A stretch of DNA of 8,714 nucleotides. Origin: Actinomycetota bacterium. GTDB taxonomy: Bacteria > Actinomycetota > Actinomycetes > Nanopelagicales > Nanopelagicaceae. How positions within the stretch are numbered: position 1 is the stretch's first letter; each line of letters starts with the position of its first letter. The position numbers and the translations under genes are program-made. The DNA is taken from the NCBI GenBank assembly GCA_009699825.1, contig WLNM01000039.1, positions 1-8,714 on the forward strand. Direction: 5' to 3'. This document shows positions 7,383 through 8,714 of this stretch, piece by piece. A model generated the notes under the pieces. The model was not told where the DNA came from and did no database searches. It saw nothing but the letters and a program-made list of their open reading frames with translations.

Positions 7383-7394
7383 ATAAACGTTTAT
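7383..7394. promoter_or_regulatory. 12-bp perfect palindrome, LacI-operator-like
   Basis: ATAAACGTTTAT is a perfect palindrome with the central CG typical of LacI/PurR-family operators (PurR boxes have an AAACGTTT core). It occupies most of the 18-base gap between the amidase stop and the dppD start. A repressor bound here would act as a roadblock inside the operon. With only one site and no regulator gene in view, this is a suggestion; AT-rich palindromes of this size also arise by chance. Confidence 0.3.
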
Positions 7395-7396
7395 TT

Positions 7397-8329
7397 TTAT
7401 TCGTGAATTGAACGTGGGAAATAGAAAGAGACAATCCAATTTGGCATATCAACAATTTCAGAAATACGAAGATCTCCTGCAACGCTGCAGAGCATGTACG
7501 CATCCATGGCTGAAATACCTTTATCTGCAACAAGTAAATCGATCATTCGTGAAACGCTTTCACGAGCAGAGGTCATTAGATCTGGACCTACACCTGTTGT
7601 GACGTGATATCCCTTTGTATCTAAGTGACGTGATACTGGACCTGGAGTTTTAAATCGTGGCGACGGAATGTTTGCGCCTTTAACTAAGTCAACTTCAATC
7701 ACAACTTTTATCGGACTTTCAATTGCAGTTCCGCAGACTTCGCCATCTCCTTGCGCGGCATGTGTATCACCCAGTGAAAGAAGTGCGCCTGTAACTTCTA
7801 CTGGTAACAAAAGTTCGGTACCAAGTGCCATATCTCGAATATCCATATTGCCACCAACGCGACGTGGTGGAACAACAGAGTGCAGACCGGCTTCAGCTGG
7901 AGCAAGTCCAACTGTTCCAACGAAAGGTTTTAGGGGAACTGTGCCGCCACCTGCAAAAGAAGATGTTTGTGGATTTGAAGAATCGTATTTCCAAATATGA
8001 AGTGCGGGTTCTGTGAATTGATCAGCAAGAAGACCAAACCCAGGAATGTTTCCTGTCCAACCCCAACCAGATGTATTAAATTCTTTAAAAGTAATTTTTA
8101 TTGCATCCCCTGGTTCTGCGCCTTCAATAAAGATAGGACCAGTGACGGGATTTACTCGAGCAAAATCTAGAGCAACTAAATCTGCAACTGTTGAATCAGG
8201 ATTTAATTGTCCAGCAGAAGAATCAAGGGTTTCAATTTCAATTGTTGACCCAGGAGAAAGAACCATTTTGGGTGGGATCGTGTGATCCCACCCAAAATGA
8301 TGGTCTTTAGAGTGAATGCTATGAAGCAT
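7397..8329 (-). CDS. Formamidase/acetamidase family amidohydrolase
   Basis: Product of 310 residues without a signal peptide, so cytoplasmic. It matches the FmdA/AmdA family (PF03069), which hydrolyses formamide, acetamide or related short amides to ammonium and the carboxylate. Family landmarks are HFGWDHTIPP (11-20) and PGSTIEIETLDSSAGQL (26-42), GGNMDIRD (159-166), the core GDTHAAQGDGEVCGTAIE (187-204) with metal/catalytic Asp and His residues, and MDAYMLCSVAGDLRISEIVD (275-294). The length is normal for the short bacterial form. Position between the binding protein and the ATPases of a peptide-type importer suggests it processes the imported compound, probably as a nitrogen source; the true substrate is unknown. 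The ATG at 8329 keeps the conserved N-terminal HFGWD segment. No clear ribosome binding site precedes it, and the start lies in a hairpin, which suggests post-transcriptional control. Confidence 0.92.
   Translation of the reverse strand: MLHSIHSKDHHFGWDHTIPPKMVLSPGSTIEIETLDSSAGQLNPDSTVADLVALDFARVNPVTGPIFIEGAEPGDAIKITFKEFNTSGWGWTGNIPGFGLLADQFTEPALHIWKYDSSNPQTSSFAGGGTVPLKPFVGTVGLAPAEAGLHSVVPPRRVGGNMDIRDMALGTELLLPVEVTGALLSLGDTHAAQGDGEVCGTAIESPIKVVIEVDLVKGANIPSPRFKTPGPVSRHLDTKGYHVTTGVGPDLMTSARESVSRMIDLLVADKGISAMDAYMLCSVAGDLRISEIVDMPNWIVSFYFPRSIHE
8264..8299 (-). repeat. 16-bp perfect stem-loop inside the start of the amidase gene
   Basis: CATTTTGGGTGGGATC (plus strand, 8264-8279) is followed by four bases and its exact reverse complement at 8284-8299. 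The structure covers exactly codons 11-22 of the amidase, and both strands encode nearly the same peptide (HFGWD..IPPKM) in the same phase. A 16-bp stem with many G-C pairs and a four-base loop should be very stable in the mRNA. The 3' side on the minus strand is only T-rich (GTTCTTTC) and has no clean U-run, so it is not a standard terminator. Protecting the upstream binding-protein mRNA from decay, or partial attenuation, are reasonable roles. Confidence 0.85.
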
Positions 8330-8330
8330 T
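8315..8330 (-). promoter_or_regulatory. Small hairpin containing the amidase start codon
   Basis: On the minus strand AATGCT (8330-8325), four bases (8324-8321) and AGCATT (8320-8315) form a 6-bp hairpin whose 5' arm includes the amidase ATG (8329-8327). It lies 15 bases before the large stem-loop. Together with the absence of a Shine-Dalgarno site, it may lower initiation unless ribosomes arrive from the upstream gene. The stem is short, so the effect is uncertain. Confidence 0.45.
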
Positions 8331-8348
8331 TGAGTGATACGTCTTTAA

Positions 8349-8714
8349 CTACTTAATAAATACGTGATCGTAGTTAACAGGAATATGCACTGGATCAACA
8401 AAGAGTGAGTCATCTCCACCAAGTCGTGATGACTTCATGGTGATGCGCTTTTCGTTGAAGATTGGAATCCATGGAGCTTCATCCATCGCGCGCGTGAAGA
8501 CTGACTTCCACAACTCAACGCGTGCATCTGCATCCTTTGGATCTGTCATTGAATCTGCCTTTGTTGCATCTGCATCAAGTGCCTTGTTGCAGTACTTAGA
8601 CCAGTTCCAACCACCTGCACCTGTTCCGCCACAACCAAGGATTGGACCCCAGAAGTTACTTGGATCTGGGAAGTCAGCAATCCATGCCATTCCACCAGAC
8701 CAGATCATTGGAGC
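8349..8714 (-). CDS. Peptide/nickel-type ABC transporter substrate-binding protein, C-terminal part
   Basis: Only the last 121 residues are in the window; the frame is open to the right edge (it begins Ala-Pro-Met), so the internal Met at 8708 is not the real start. WIADFPDPSNFWGPIL is the conserved C-terminal 'W.ADYPDP.NF' block of family-5 solute-binding proteins (PF00496). It is followed by WSKYCNKALD, where partner residues contact the ligand pocket in relatives, and DEAPWIPIFNEKRI, the usual final strand region. The complete protein would be about 500-600 residues, exported and normally lipid-anchored. CGGTGAGG is a glycine-rich loop after the block and its cysteine (with that of KYC) could form a disulfide. 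It is the first visible gene of the operon, 19 bases before the amidase, and supplies ligand to the DppBCDF-like complex. Confidence 0.92.
   Translation of the reverse strand, partial: APMIWSGGMAWIADFPDPSNFWGPILGCGGTGAGGWNWSKYCNKALDADATKADSMTDPKDADARVELWKSVFTRAMDEAPWIPIFNEKRITMKSSRLGGDDSLFVDPVHIPVNYDHVFIK

Noticed and set aside
7668..8000. Open plus-strand frame of 110 codons
   Set aside because: Antisense to the conserved core of the amidase gene; Pro/Ser/Thr-rich without any domain.
8264..8266. Met22 as the true amidase start, which would make the stem-loop intergenic
   Set aside because: The HFGWDHTIPP segment upstream is conserved in the formamidase/acetamidase family, so the 8329 start is preferred.
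8264..8299. Rho-independent terminator
   Set aside because: Neither side carries a proper T-run after the stem and it lies inside a conserved coding segment.

Overview
The window looks like a piece of a low-GC (roughly 40-45% by eye) actinobacterial genome. The best guess is a planktonic freshwater acI/Nanopelagicales-type lineage. This rests on three things: a small secreted protein resembling the actinobacterial septum-formation domain, long secreted proteins with 'GTWTGYPTPTYTYKWQ'-style Ig-like repeats, and very compact operon packing with 1-4 base gene overlaps at moderate GC. The placement is inference; no rRNA or other marker gene is present. Every feature I can support lies on, or reads along, the minus strand, so the window is described here from right to left.

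Right part (about 8714 to 3683): a six-gene operon for a family-5 peptide/nickel-type ABC importer with an embedded amidase. In transcription order it holds the C-terminal end of the substrate-binding lipoprotein (cut by the window edge), a formamidase/acetamidase, the two ATPases (DppD-like, then DppF-like) and the two permeases (DppC-like, then DppB-like). The four transporter-core genes overlap each other by 1 or 4 bases. The likely logic is capture and import of a small peptide or amide-containing nitrogen compound, with the cytoplasmic amidase releasing ammonium from an amide. The substrate is not readable from the sequence. The start of the amidase gene carries a striking 16-bp perfect stem-loop, exactly 12 codons long, preceded by a smaller hairpin that holds the start codon. 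A 12-bp palindrome of LacI-operator type fills the short gap before dppD.

Middle and left part (3638 to 215): a two-gene unit for exported proteins. The first is a small secreted protein with a septum-formation-like pattern of four cysteines. Four bases later comes a 934-residue secreted metzincin (HEVGHNLGLGHD zinc site, Met-turn, candidate cysteine switch), followed by a pre-peptidase C-terminal-type domain and four Ig-like domains built as a tandem A-B-A-B duplication. A plausible promoter for the pair lies at the end of dppB.

Far left (about 146 to 18): a cobalamin riboswitch on the minus strand. It has a recognisable B12 box, conserved core, closing stem and 3' hairpin. It points out of the window, so its controlled gene lies to the left and cannot be identified here. 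I see no mobile elements, CRISPR arrays, tRNAs or rRNAs, and there is no gene-free stretch longer than about 300 bases.
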